This document shows positions 1 through 12,500 of a stretch of DNA of 64,000 nt, one piece after another. The position numbers and the translations under genes are program-made. The stretch covers positions 35,660,323 to 35,724,322 of the forward strand of contig NC_074714.1 of the NCBI RefSeq assembly GCF_947242115.1. Direction: 5' to 3'. Source of the DNA: Biomphalaria glabrata (lineage: Eukaryota; Mollusca; Gastropoda; Planorbidae). The notes beneath the pieces were generated by a model, which made no database searches, was not told the DNA's origin, and was given only the letters and a program-made list of their open reading frames with translations. How positions within the stretch are numbered: the first letter of the stretch is position 1; each line of letters begins with the position of its first letter.

Positions 1-494
1 TCTTGTATTTCTTTAAGTTTCCTTTCTTCTTCTTCTTTTCTTTCTTTAAATTTTCTTTCTTCTTCTTCTTGTATTTCTTTAAGTTTCCTTTCTTCTTCTT
101 CTTCTTTTGCTTTAAGTTTTCTTTCTTCTTCTTCTTTTTCTTCTTTGCGTTTCTTCTCTTCTGCCTCTATGTCTACTTGTCTTCTTTTGTCGTCCCTAGG
201 CATTTTTCTTTCTTCTGCCTCTTTTTCTTCTTGTCTTCTTTTTTCTTCTCTAATCCTTTTTCTTTCTTCTGCCTCTTTTTCTTCTCTAATTCTTTTTTCT
301 TCTCTAATTCTTTTTCTTTCTTCTGCCTCTTTGTCTTCTTTACGTCTTCTTTCTTCTGCCTCGTCGTCTTCTTTACGTCTTTGTATCTCGTAATTCACTT
401 TTTGAGTGCACCATTCCTCCATTCTTTCTTGTGGCATGTTACCGTAAGCGGCCACTTTGATGTATGCTTTCCACAGGTACGAGACTAAAGCCAT
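1..494 (-). CDS. Charged coiled-coil open frame, partial at left edge (possibly gag-like)
   Basis: An uninterrupted minus-strand frame starts at ATG 494 and runs off the window, at least 164 codons. It begins MALVSYLWKAYIKVAAYGNM, then ERMEEWCTQKVNYEIQRRKE, and continues as Glu/Lys/Arg repeats built on EAEERKR and EEEERKLKE units, a long coiled coil. Such an N-terminal block is common in Gag-like proteins of molluscan Gypsy-type elements; a host coiled-coil protein is the alternative. Nothing further of the gene is in view. Confidence 0.5.
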   Translation of the reverse strand, partial: MALVSYLWKAYIKVAAYGNMPQERMEEWCTQKVNYEIQRRKEDDEAEERRRKEDKEAEERKRIREEKRIREEKEAEERKRIREEKRRQEEKEAEERKMPRDDKRRQVDIEAEEKKRKEEKEEEERKLKAKEEEEERKLKEIQEEEERKFKERKEEEERKLKEIQ

Positions 495-683
495 TGTAAT
501 AACTTAATAACTTTTCTATTTATAAGTACTGCCTACACTAGCGATGACAGACACCTGTCCACAGGTGAGAGGTTAACTATGGCTGACCTAGTTAAATATC
601 GATCGGTGTCTCCTCTTGAGGAATGCAAGTGGTCAGTATTTGTAAACAAACTAGTGTACAACTAGCCCTAGTAACGTTGCATT

Positions 684-770
684 CACAGCTTAGTAGATAT
701 AGCTTTCACAGCTTAGTAAATATAGCTTTCACAGCTTAGTAAATATAGCTTTCCCAGCTATGTAAATATA
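684..770. repeat. 23-bp tandem repeat, three copies plus part
   Basis: CACAGCTTAGTAAATATAGC-type unit at 684, 707 and 730, with a degenerate fourth at 753. Lies upstream of the minus-strand open frame at the left edge. Confidence 0.9.
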
Positions 771-3700
771 AAATGTAAGGTACTGACCTTAAAACAGATG
801 ATCTGTCTTGCAGGACGTCCTCTATGTCAACTATTATGTAACCTGTTGACTGGAAGTTTCAATCATAAAATATTTTTCGTAGCAATGAATGTACGTCTTG
901 TTGAAGTTTTCTGAAAGAGGCTCTTCTTGTAATGCTTAGTTGAGGCTTTGTCGTTATAAGAGGCTATGATTTATTTGTTAGAGGCTTTTCCTTTCAAATT
1001 CGTAGTACTTGCTAGAATGTGCCGACTTTATTCTTTGAAAATGCAGTATGTGATGCTTGTCTTCGTCGGTGCCTTTATTTATAGATGCCTTTTTTTTGTC
1101 AGGAGGTGCCAATATATGTGACGTATTTATTCTTCGATGTCGCCTTTATTGTTTGATGCATGTATTCATCGATGCCTTGCCTTATTTATCGGAGGTGCCA
1201 TAATATGTGATGAACTGGCCGAAGGATTGTATTAATAAGTTGATGAATTCATATGAAATGAAGAAAGAAACATCTCTCTGTATTTTCTTCAAACTTCTTT
1301 AATAACTTCTTCAACTTTCACATCAAATTAACTTCTTAATTCAATAACAACTTGACACTTCATAAATAAAACTTAAAATACATAAAACTTCACTTAGTAT
1401 AACTTCAACTTCAACTACTAAAACTTTACTTAATGGACCCGCTAATATCACAAAACTTATTACTAATCAAGGACTGAGCGAGGACCAGCGCTCTACAAGA
1501 ACTACTACTATGCGAGGACCCCATCTAACTGACTTTCCCCTTATTTATCCTTTCTTTGATAGTACGTTCCAGAATCATGGAACCTTCTCAGATAATTATT
1601 TTAGTAACTTTGACCTTCTAGAAGCTGACGTGTGCTATTTTTTCCCTTAACCTCTTTCTTTGATTGGATATCTAAAATTAACTTGTTTACGCTGGACACT
1701 TGCACTGGTTTGAACTTGCTTCTAGAAACTGGTCGAAATAGGTCACAGACTCGACTCGTGACACTTCCCCTTAGAAAATTGAACACATTATTTCTTTCAC
1801 ACCTATTCTCGAATCAGGTTGGAAATTTAAATAAATATTTTAGTACCTAACAAAACATGAAATTTTTTTTTTTTAAATTAACCGATTAGTCAATTAATTA
1901 TTTTGTTTGATATTGAATAAAAGAAATACTTTATTGAGATATATATATATAAATTGTTTCCCTTAGAAAAGTTATGTTTTTTTTTTTATAATTTTTTTTT
2001 TAAAATTTGCATATTTTTGTCTTTACCTCATGAAGTTTTCAAGTCCAGTTCTATTACATTTTCTATAAATGTATTCAGTATAGTGATATTTGCTAGAGCA
2101 AAACAAAATTAAAACATTAACAGAATAAGTTGGATTAAGAACATGAAAACATACTTTAATTTGGAATTGAATGGCAAAGAATGCAGCATGTTGAATTACA
2201 CCCCTTTATATTTTAAGTAACACAAACACTTTTTTTTCATTACAAATTTATTTAGAATGTTCAGTTAGTAACTATTTACACCATTAACAAAGCTAGAAAA
2301 TTCAATACAGAAGAGTGACCAAATATGGATTGCACATCATGTTAAAACACTCACATGTACACTGACACAGCTGTAGAGAGCCCTTTTCCATCAGCTGTTT
2401 TAGAAAATTGACTAGGTATAGACTTCAGAGTTGAATGGGAATCCACACTGGTTTAAACCATCCACTAAACACATTTTAATATCTAAAAATACAACTAATG
2501 TTTAGAATATAAATTTCACAGGAGAATTAGGTAATGGCTCTGGAAAGACTTCAAAAGAACTCAAAATTCTAACATCTAAATGGATTGTTAGCTTTCTGTG
2601 TGAGATGTCAAGTTAGATAAGATTTGTTGACAATAACTGATTAATCAGTACATTGTTAGCTAATGGATTAAAGCTAAAAAAAAAAAAAATATTAAACAAG
2701 TGTACAATTATGAACAAGTGCTAACAAGTAAAAGATGAAATTAGAATGGATTCAAATATTCTATTCACTCAATACAGATCTATATAAAGCAATAAACAAG
2801 TTCTTTGACTAAATGAATTCATTTTTTTTTTTGTCCTTTCTACAGCTGACTACTCAGAAATTGAGTAAAATGATCTTTTTGTTAATATTAAAGGTGGTTT
2901 TTATTCATAAATTTTTCAAATAAAAAATTTTTAATGTCTGGCATTAAGTATTTAACAGTGATTAAAAATATAAGTTGAAGTGGTAATGAGTTTGACTACT
3001 GAGAGAGCCAAGGATATGAACTGTTCTTCTAAATTATGTTTATTTGTTGAATACATTACAGGACAGAAGGGAGGTTTTATAAGGGAAAGGGGGTAACAGG
3101 AATTTTAAAAAGCCAAACATGTTTTTGATATATATACATTCTAATCACACAAAGTTATTAGCTCTATATATAATATGTACACAAGTATGTTTAGATTTTT
3201 TTTCCAGTGAATACTTATTTGATTACAGTATATACAGAGGCATCCATTTTGTTAGCAGTATCATATGTACACAGTGATTACAAAGAGAAGTTTTTCAAAA
3301 TTCTTGATAGAAAAAGACAACACATATGCACCCATGCAAACTTAACAATCTGATGCTAGTAGCTGAAACATTTGTCAGTACACACTGATTGAAAGCTTTC
3401 AATGATTTAAAGATGGTCTACGAAGTAGCATTTAGCAAACAAGCCACACATTATTGAAAACATTGACAAAGAGACTATCATTATATTTTTAAAGTCTCGT
3501 ATACATTTATATACACACAATATCATACAATAATTTGCAACATCAAAAAATATAGTTTTCATTAGGGAAAAAGACATTTTTATGATTTCATCATTGTTAT
3601 AAAAAAATGAAATGGAAAATTTTTGTCACAGCCTGTCAACTCGGATTATATTTATATAATATAACAACATCAACATACTATTTACAGTGTCATTAATACA

Positions 3701-3971
3701 TAGACAACCAAACAGAACAACACAAAGTGTTTAATGAAATATCTCCAGTGGAACAATGTAGTTAGAAATAAATAAACTATACTAGTTCTGCTACAGAGTA
3801 GTTACAATCTAGGCTTAGGTGGCATAAAATTTAAAATAAAAAAAAAGGAATTTAACTTTATGTTTAGTTCATCCCAAATGAATAATTTGATCTACGCTCA
3901 TCCATAAGGGCAAAAAAAAACCCAACCTATCCAATAGGAATTATTATAATCATTTTTTTTTAATTTATTTT

Positions 3972-4135
3972 TGCACAGCGCATCTTTCAAGGTAAAGCAA
4001 GCTCAATCCACTATGGTCCAATTTCTTTTGTGGACATGTGGGAAGACAAGAGTCTGGGTGAAGGTTCTGGCAACTTTAGGTGCTCAGCAAACAAATCAGC
4101 TTTAGTCTGGATTCGAACTTGAGCCACCTTTTAAA
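3972..4135 (-). mobile_element. SINE-like repeat, family 3, diverged
   Basis: TTTAGGTGCTCAGCAAACA followed by GATTCGAACTTGAGCCACC parallels the 52.1-52.3 kb copy. Confidence 0.5.
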
Positions 4136-5815
4136 ATAAATACTACATACTAAAATCTCCTCAAAGATGCTAATTTCGTATCATGTTGTATATCACAGTG
4201 ATGGCAGTTTTTCAATCAATGTGAGGTAAGCTGCTATATGCGACTAAGTTGACATTTTCTACTGTTCTCTTAATAGGTAGTTCATAATGTTTTTTTCCTC
4301 AGCTACACACAATGGAACCATCACTTTGAAAAAAAAGCTATTTGTATCTGTCTACCTACAAAGAAGACCATTTAGCCTTTTTAAGAGACATATACATTGA
4401 AATCAGATCAATATGCTTGTATTGGTTCTACATTATCTTATTAGGTTACATAAAATACAGTATCAAGAAACATGTAAATCTTTTAAACAGGTAAGCAATG
4501 CACAAACAGCATGAGACATATATGAGACAATAAAGCGTTATGTAAAATATATAAATAGAATCCAGTAAGTGGCAACAAAAATAAAAGCCTAATAATTAAC
4601 ACTAAAAAAAATGGTTATGCCAATCTTCCATTATTTATAATACTTATTTTGCTTAGCCACCAGTGCTATATATCTTTTTAAACCTAAGTGGAAATGAAAT
4701 GGAAATGAATCACTTATTGTTAATGTAATTTTCAAAAAGATATATTAAAACAATGATGCAAGTGAAACTATACATGTGAAGGGTAATAAATAAATAACAC
4801 TTCTTGAAAAAAATAAAATAAAAAAGACATAGCAATAAACAAACTTTAATTGTCTATTAGTTATTATTAACTGTAATATAGTCAAGTCAAGAACGTCTCT
4901 CCTTTGACTTATCTGAGCCTAATTACTACATACACATCTACAATATCACAAATTTACTGGAATTTTTAAAGCTCAATAGCCAAGAAATCTTGAGTTAGAA
5001 ATAGATTGAGAATAAATAATGATTGAAACAAGTACAAAATAAATTAATAGGTATATTTGCTTATCCATTACTATTTGGATATCCTGTGTCAAGTCAGTCA
5101 TTCTCCACTAAGTTTCAGCGCCATAACTATAAACTGAACAATTTGTGAAGATTTAGAAAAAAAAAAAAAAAAAAAACAATAAAGAAAGACATGGTAGATT
5201 TTTGTTATGTAATACAATTGTAATGACCTTCGAGTACTAACAGCAAATTTGTTTTTGAAGTTTCCCCTCTGCCTAATTCTGAGTTTATCCTCAAAGTGGT
5301 TGTTTTGTTACATAAGCGTAACAGACAATAAATTACTATTTGATAAAATATAATATACACATAAGAGATCTTTAGGTAGGCTGAGCCAACTACAAATTAT
5401 TTTTGTATCACAATGTCAGATGCAACCCATTAGCACAATTTTACAAAACTAAAGAATGTATAATTGATATTTCATTTCACAAGATCATTCACAAAACACA
5501 ATAATTAACAACAATATTATATAATCTTTGAAAGCTGAGAAAAATAAACTTATAGTTCAAAATTTAATTGCCTGGCAATTAAAAATGCAACTTCCAATTA
5601 TAACTGGCCTCAGAGACTCATTATTACATACAAGTCATTCCAGAATCTGATTTTGAAAAATAAATAATCCTTACGCTTAATAAAAAAGAGGAAATACATT
5701 TCTAATACACTGTCCAAAAATTTCCTATCAATATTCTTGTTAGCAAATCATTTTATTTGACATAAGGTCTGGTTTATACAGCACTCTCTTAAAAATTAAA
5801 TGTATGCAACCATCT

Positions 5816-6058
5816 GAGCACTCCTTTCAGATCTTACGATCTATGGGAGCAGATGATGTAAAGGTCATCTGTTTCTACGGCCAACAGTTAATGAGGCTGT
5901 CGTGGCTTGTACAACTGTCAACAGCCTTTACTTTCCCAACCTATATCAGGTCCCCACTTCAGTTGGGTGGGCTCAGGGGCATCCTAAGAATCCCATAGTT
6001 CAAAATCTCTTCACTGGGATTCCAACTTGAGACCCCTTGGTTCGGCCACCAAGCCCAA
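5816..6058 (-). mobile_element. tRNA-derived SINE, family 1, diverged copy
   Basis: Reverse complement of the family at 51.8 kb: CCTTTCAGATC, GCAGATGATGTAAAGGTCAT, CTATATCAGGT, then a decayed tRNA head. In the presumed Raf 3' UTR or downstream region. Confidence 0.8.
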
Positions 6059-6565
6059 TCTTAGCACTGTAATTAAAATATTGACTGTAGGACTCATGCA
6101 TGTTACAGTCAATGTGATAAAAAATTTTCCTTGTCTAATTTTCGGAATCACAATTTACCATACTTTTGCAATTCAGAGTCTGAAATTTATTCTCCAAATC
6201 AAGAAAAGTGTCAATGTTTTATGGCAGCTATCTCAGCTTGCTTGATAGTTTTTCATTTATTGAAAATGGACCATGAAATTCAGCATCTAGATTTTCAGCT
6301 TGACTATGTAGTACAAAAACAAAAGATTTGTTATTCAAGAGCTCATAGAAAAAGAATCACTCTTAGCACAGCTTTTGTTGCTTTCTTTTGTCAAAGAAAA
6401 ACAGACACATTTGTGGTTCAAATGTAAATGAGCCATAAAATGTAAAAAAAAATGACACAAATACTGGATGTGGTTTTATGTGATTTCATTGTGGTTGACC
6501 ACAGTTGCATATCTAAAATGTGGATAAAATCTGTGTCATGTTTTCCCACACAAGGAAGAATGCAG

Positions 6566-9500
6566 TTAATAGTTTCCACCAGTAAAAAAGAATTTGGGTG
6601 TGTAATGACTATTAATGGGGGTTTTCGGTGAGGCACATATGTGTTTAAAATCTAAATCAAATGAGTCTGTTCTGTGGATAGTTGGCTCTGATTTACTGCG
6701 TTTGATCTTAGGGATTGATGTATACAAAGCCTCCAATGAAGCCAGAAGCTGAAAGCAAACAAAAAAGATAAGTGACATGGATTAAAACAAATACATTTGA
6801 GTTTATTTTCACTTAAAGAAAATTTTCCTACAAAAAATAACTATCCATGGTACATGACCACAAGCAGATCTTTGTAAGCTCTGCTCATACACTAGAAAAT
6901 GGAGGCTAATACTTCCAACTATTATCTATTCTTGCCTTGGATGTGCCGTTTCAAACACCCTTTCCAGCTTACTCAGGGTAGCTTTCATTTAAGGTTATGG
7001 TTATTTGTCATATTAGTAGGATGGCTGCCTTGTCGTGTGGTTTGCGCACTGGACTGTCGTTCGGATTTATCGACGGTTCAAACCCTGCCCGCTCCCATCC
7101 CCCGTCGTCCTGCGGGAGGTTTGGACTAGGAAGTAAACTATCTTCAACTCTGAAGGAACATCCGAAACATGTAAAAACAAAACAAATAATACATTTTAGG
7201 CGCTGTTGTTCCAGGCTGAAGCATAAAATCTACCCAAGAATGTTGTGTTCACCTTAATTGCAAAGTAAGGATGCATGAAAAGCTTTAGGAAATTGTAATA
7301 AAGGCCTCTAGGAAACTATGCATGGTAAAGAAGTAGGGAAAGTCAAGTAGACATGCTATAATGACTTATAGGTAACAGTCTAATCACAGGTTAACTACAG
7401 TATGACAGTGCCAATTTGTAGCTAAGAATTGTCTGCTGTTAGGTGCATCTGTGCTGTCTTATGCAGATAAGCCAAACGGAGGTAACACTCAAATAGTGAA
7501 ATCAAATAACACAGGTGAAAGGCCAACAATAGAAGTAAGTAGATGCTGATAGTGAATATCAAACAAGACGTTTAATAATAGCGAATTAAGCAAAATCTAT
7601 ATGTCCATAAGACTTCCTCTTTCTAAAGCCTTCAGAAGTATTCTGTTTGAAATTCTTACTAAAATCCCATTCTTGTTTTTACTAGTCACATCATCAAGTC
7701 AAAACATTCCCTTTCTATGAAACAAATAACTAATTCCTAATTGTGCTCTAACACTGCACATACAGATGGGTTGGTATCAGTATAATAAAGTAAAGCAAAC
7801 TATAGAGTATTGAGTAACATTTAAAGCTTTGATGCAAAAGCCACAGCCATGTTCAGGCATTGAGAACAAAGATTATGGGGAAAATTGAAGAAATTTAGAC
7901 TAAAATCTTAATCTACTAAAAAACAAGGATTTTTCAACACTAGGAGGGGAAAAAATCTGACCCAATTTACAGGATATCCTGAAAAGTGGCACCCCAAATC
8001 CCAAAACATTTTTATTGTTAATGAATTAAGAGCCAATTATTAGAGCTCTCATAATATTACCTGAGGGAAAAGTGGTCTATCATTTCTGTCAAATTCTAAA
8101 CAGTTAAGCATGAACCTGTTGAGCTGTTTTGGTGTGTCAGAGCGACATCGGGTAAAGTCTGGCTTGAGATAACCTTTGCCCACCATAAACAAAATCTAGG
8201 TAAGATAAATTAATAATTAGCAAAGATCAATGTAGTAAATACAATGATAGATAAAAATATCCAGAATGAAAGTGATTAAATAATTACCTGATCTTTATTG
8301 TTGATATTGGAATAGGGTAATGAACAAGTCAGGAGTTCATAGAGCACTATTCCAAAGGCATAGACATCAGACTGGAATGTATAAGGATTCTGTTCTTTCA
8401 TTCTAATAACTTCAGGAGCCTATTCAAATACAAATTTGTCAATATTAACAACTCAACAAATGAAAAAAAAAAAATTTTATATACAAAGTGAAGATGCTTC
8501 TTCCAAAGAACATTACATTTTTTTTAGATTTAAATGTGTGTTTCTAATTACTCATTTTTATATTGAATTGTGCCTCTGTGCCTCCAAACTCTACCATTAC
8601 TCATATCTCCTATGGTGTACATGTCAAGGTGGCTAGAAAAATTGTAAAAAGGAATTTCTTTTTTTACATAAATGTTCTAATTAGCCCAACCCCTTTTTAT
8701 ATGTTCCAACTTTTCAAAAACTTTTCTGATCTAAATATTTTTATCGTCAATAATATAAAACAATTAGACCGATTATATTCTGATTCAAACATACTGACCA
8801 TCCATAATATAGAACCAGTTGGCTGTTGAAACATATGTGAACCACTCCATCTTGTTTTCACAGTTGCTAAACCAAAGTCACCAATTTTAACAGTCATATT
8901 TTCTGTACAAACTTCTGTCAAAAAAATATCTATCATTTGAATTAAGGGCTAATAACGGTGAAGATTCAATATATTATATTATTATATATAATATAATCTC
9001 TGAATACATTTAAATCAACAAATGAATACATTTAAATCAACAAATGTAAAGGATACTGTTAGACTTTAAATCTCGATGAATTATTGATTTGGCGTGAAGG
9101 TAACTGTGGAAACAACAAAACATTTTTTAACAGATTGAAAATAGTACAAGTGGAACTGTTTCCTTAAAGAATAAAATGAATGTGAACCAACAGGAGAAAT
9201 GTTTGCTAATCATAACTTGCATAACTCAAATAAAATGAAAAAGCTCAAGAAATCTTTATGTCTTTTTTTAAACTTTCAATTCCATTTAAATAAATTTCAC
9301 TCTATGCATAGCCTTTTCTATTTTCCCCATTTTTGAACATTAAAAACTGATAAGTACAAGGTATTTTTGTCCTGCCTTGATATTGTTAGTAGAATTTATT
9401 AAAGAGGTTGAAGCTAAGGTAAAATTAATGTTAATAGAAAGGTTTTAAGTGTGAGTAAATGAAATAGAATCATTTGACAGAAACTGAAAAGCATACTTAA

Positions 9501-12500
9501 ATAAAAAGAATAAAAAAAACATCAACTCACTCCATTCCTTGTGCAGTTTGCTTAGCAATCATAGTGAGCTGATCAATGCGAAATTTAGTCTCTTGCACAT
9601 GGAGATGTTTGTATAGACTGTGACCATCACACCACTGAGTAACAATAGCCAAATGAGGCTTAGAAACCAAACCCATAAATAACAGAATGTTTAAATGGCG
9701 AGTTTTCCTGATGAAAAAAAAGAGAATAGTGGTAATGTTATGAAGTTATAATAATATGATTGAGTTAAATAAGATACAAACTAAGATAACTAGAAAAAAA
9801 TGTTGCTTCTACTATTGAACAACAACAAACACAAGGCTAACCTTAAAACACCAACTTCATTTTTAAAGGCTTGCATCTGTGCTGGAGTTGGATCAGTAAC
9901 ATTAAGTTTTTTAACTGCTACAGGGCCATGCCAATGAGCTTTAAACACTGTTCCAAAAGAACCTGAACCAATTTGCCGATCATACATAATTTCACCATTA
10001 GGGATTTCCCAGTCTTCATTTGAGTCTCTTCTAGTTCTCTAGTAGACAAAAAATAATATTAAGATGAATTTGAAGTTGCTCATTTTATAAAAGCTATTAG
10101 ATTTATTCTTTCTAATTAAAAAGAAGTCAGTGACAGGGCTGCTTCCCAACAACATGTGATGCTCTAAGTAATTTGGCTATTTTAGGAGAAATCCATTTTA
10201 AAAGAGAGTAGTTTTCATTGTTTATTTTGGCCGGAACATTCTCTTTTTCTTTTTTAATAATGGGCTATATTTTAACAATCCCCCTATGAGTTTAACTTAT
10301 TGTTATCTATTACAATGAAATTTAAAACCCGTTCTCTTTCCTTCTATCTCTATTTTGTTAAAAGCCTGCTCTATTTCCTTTCTATCTCCAGAACCCCCAT
10401 TTTGTTGTTTTTTAACCTGCGCATCCAACAACATCTCATGATACAAAAACTATCTAACTCCTGTGATCGACCCTTCAGCACACACTTTTCAGTTTTTGAA
10501 TTCTATATATAGCTCCTTTGATTAGTTTACTTTTTTGTATCCTTTAAAAATAAACACTTTGAGATAAGTGCACCCTGTGGCGATTACTGCTCAAACTTCC
10601 AAGCCGAAATTGAGGCAATTACCATAGCACTACAGACAGTGGAAAACAAATTATATGAAGGAGTGCAACCACCATCAGATGTTGTCTTTACAGACTCCCA
10701 ATCTACTCTGCAAGCACTTAACAGCAGCACCTCAAACAGCCCAAGAGAGTTGACAACACTCATTGTGATAATCCATCAGATGATATCAAAATTAATGGAT
10801 CCCTGGACACATTGGCATCATGGGAAATGAAAAGGCAGATAAGCTATCAAAGGCAGGTTCATCTATGGAACAACCAGATAGACCTATTAACTACCTCACT
10901 CTAAGGTCAATATTAGTCAACAATCACAATGAGCAGTGGCTCAACCAATGGGCATCAGAAAACACAGGCAGAGCCATGTATAAAGAAATGACTACGCCTA
11001 ACAAACTGGACAGTATTAACTTCCTCCCCCGCAAAGAACAATCTACAATTTTCCAACTAAGAACAGGACACACACCACTATTAAATTACCACCTGAACAA
11101 AATAAACTCCACACAACTCCCCCTTTGCAGACACTGCGCCCACCCCTTTGAAACCGTAAACCATATCTTCTTTGAATGTCCCTCCCTAATCCACCTAAGG
11201 CAGACCCTACTTCCACTACAGCCCAACATAACCAACACCCTGTATGGCAGTGCTGAACAACTGAAGAAAACAGCACTTTTTTTCCTTGGCACAGTCTGCT
11301 AAAAAGCTCACAGCTCAGCAGCAATAAAGCTGGCTAGAAGAAGAAGAAGTATCCTTTCATCTAAAGGCAAGCAATTAATATTAATAGACACAAACATTTC
11401 TATAGACAGTTTCAGACCTAGAGAAAAAAAATGCTTTTGTGAAGGCCCCAAATGAATGCCAACTACATTTATTTTGATATAGCGTCCTCTAAATAAAAGG
11501 AAATATCAATTTGGTTTTACTAATTGTGATCATTAATTTGATCCCATTTGAATGTAGAGAAATGACAATGCTACTATATATCATTCCATTCTCTTTCTCT
11601 CTCGAAATAAAAAAAAAGTAATTGTAGATCTTGATGCTTTTAGGATTATTAGTTTTTTTTTATTTAGAGTGCTTCTAAAAGGAAGCTGAAATAAATAAGG
11701 CAACTAATTTTAGGAGCACTACAATATATATTTCATCAGCCTTTAACCTTAAACCTAATCAAAAGATTTCAAGTACCGTTCTTTTGCCAGGATCTGTTTC
11801 CACTGATTTGGCACGAGGGCGCACATGCTTAGTAGATATTGTTGGCGATGAATGAGCACTTTTTGTGGGACTTCCTGCAGGAGATTGAGATGGGAGCGTC
11901 AATGTCTGAGATTGTTGATCTGTTTAAAAAAGTAAAAAAAAAGTTTTTTTTGGGGGGGTTAAATTTGAAATAAAATCATAATATTCTAATGCATTTAATA
12001 ATTGTATACAACCAAAATATTATAATCCATTTTTTTTTAATTTCTTCAAATTTAAAGGTAATTCAGTTACCATTGCATGTATTAAAAAAGCCAAGTATAG
12101 TTCAACGTTTGTGTAAAAATATACCACATTAATCAATTATGAAATAAACTGGGTAAGGTATTTGATATCTTGAGCAAAAAAATAATATTAAAATTAATTA
12201 TCATGCTTCGCCATACATATCCCCAAGTTAGAATTAGGTTAGCTGAAATAAGCAACTAGGTTTTTTTGTTCATTCAGTCAATATCATGCTCATTAATTTC
12301 TTGTCTAGTTATGCCATAAATAGTATAATATCCTTTTTTATTTTGGAAAATACATTTCAGTAAGTTCATTTTTAGTCATTTTTTGTCCACCTGAATTCAT
12401 TTTATTTTCATTTATTTAACAACATATTTAAATATGAACTAAGTATGGAATATAATAAATTAAAGTTTTCAATTAAAGACCAAGATCAGAATAATGTAGA

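Larger units (their letters stand above)
1000..6565. other. AT-rich non-coding stretch downstream of Raf
   Basis: Apart from SINE-like pieces at 3972-4135 and 5816-6058, no exon or open frame with coding character was found on either strand. The part next to 6566 must include the Raf 3' UTR on the minus strand; several reverse AATAAA words exist and I could not choose the cleavage site. At 1000-1240 imperfect copies of GGAGGTGCCAATATATGTGA and GATGCC words occur. Confidence 0.6.

Noticed and set aside
684-770. CRISPR-like array
   Set aside because: The units are direct tandem copies without spacers, in a eukaryotic context.
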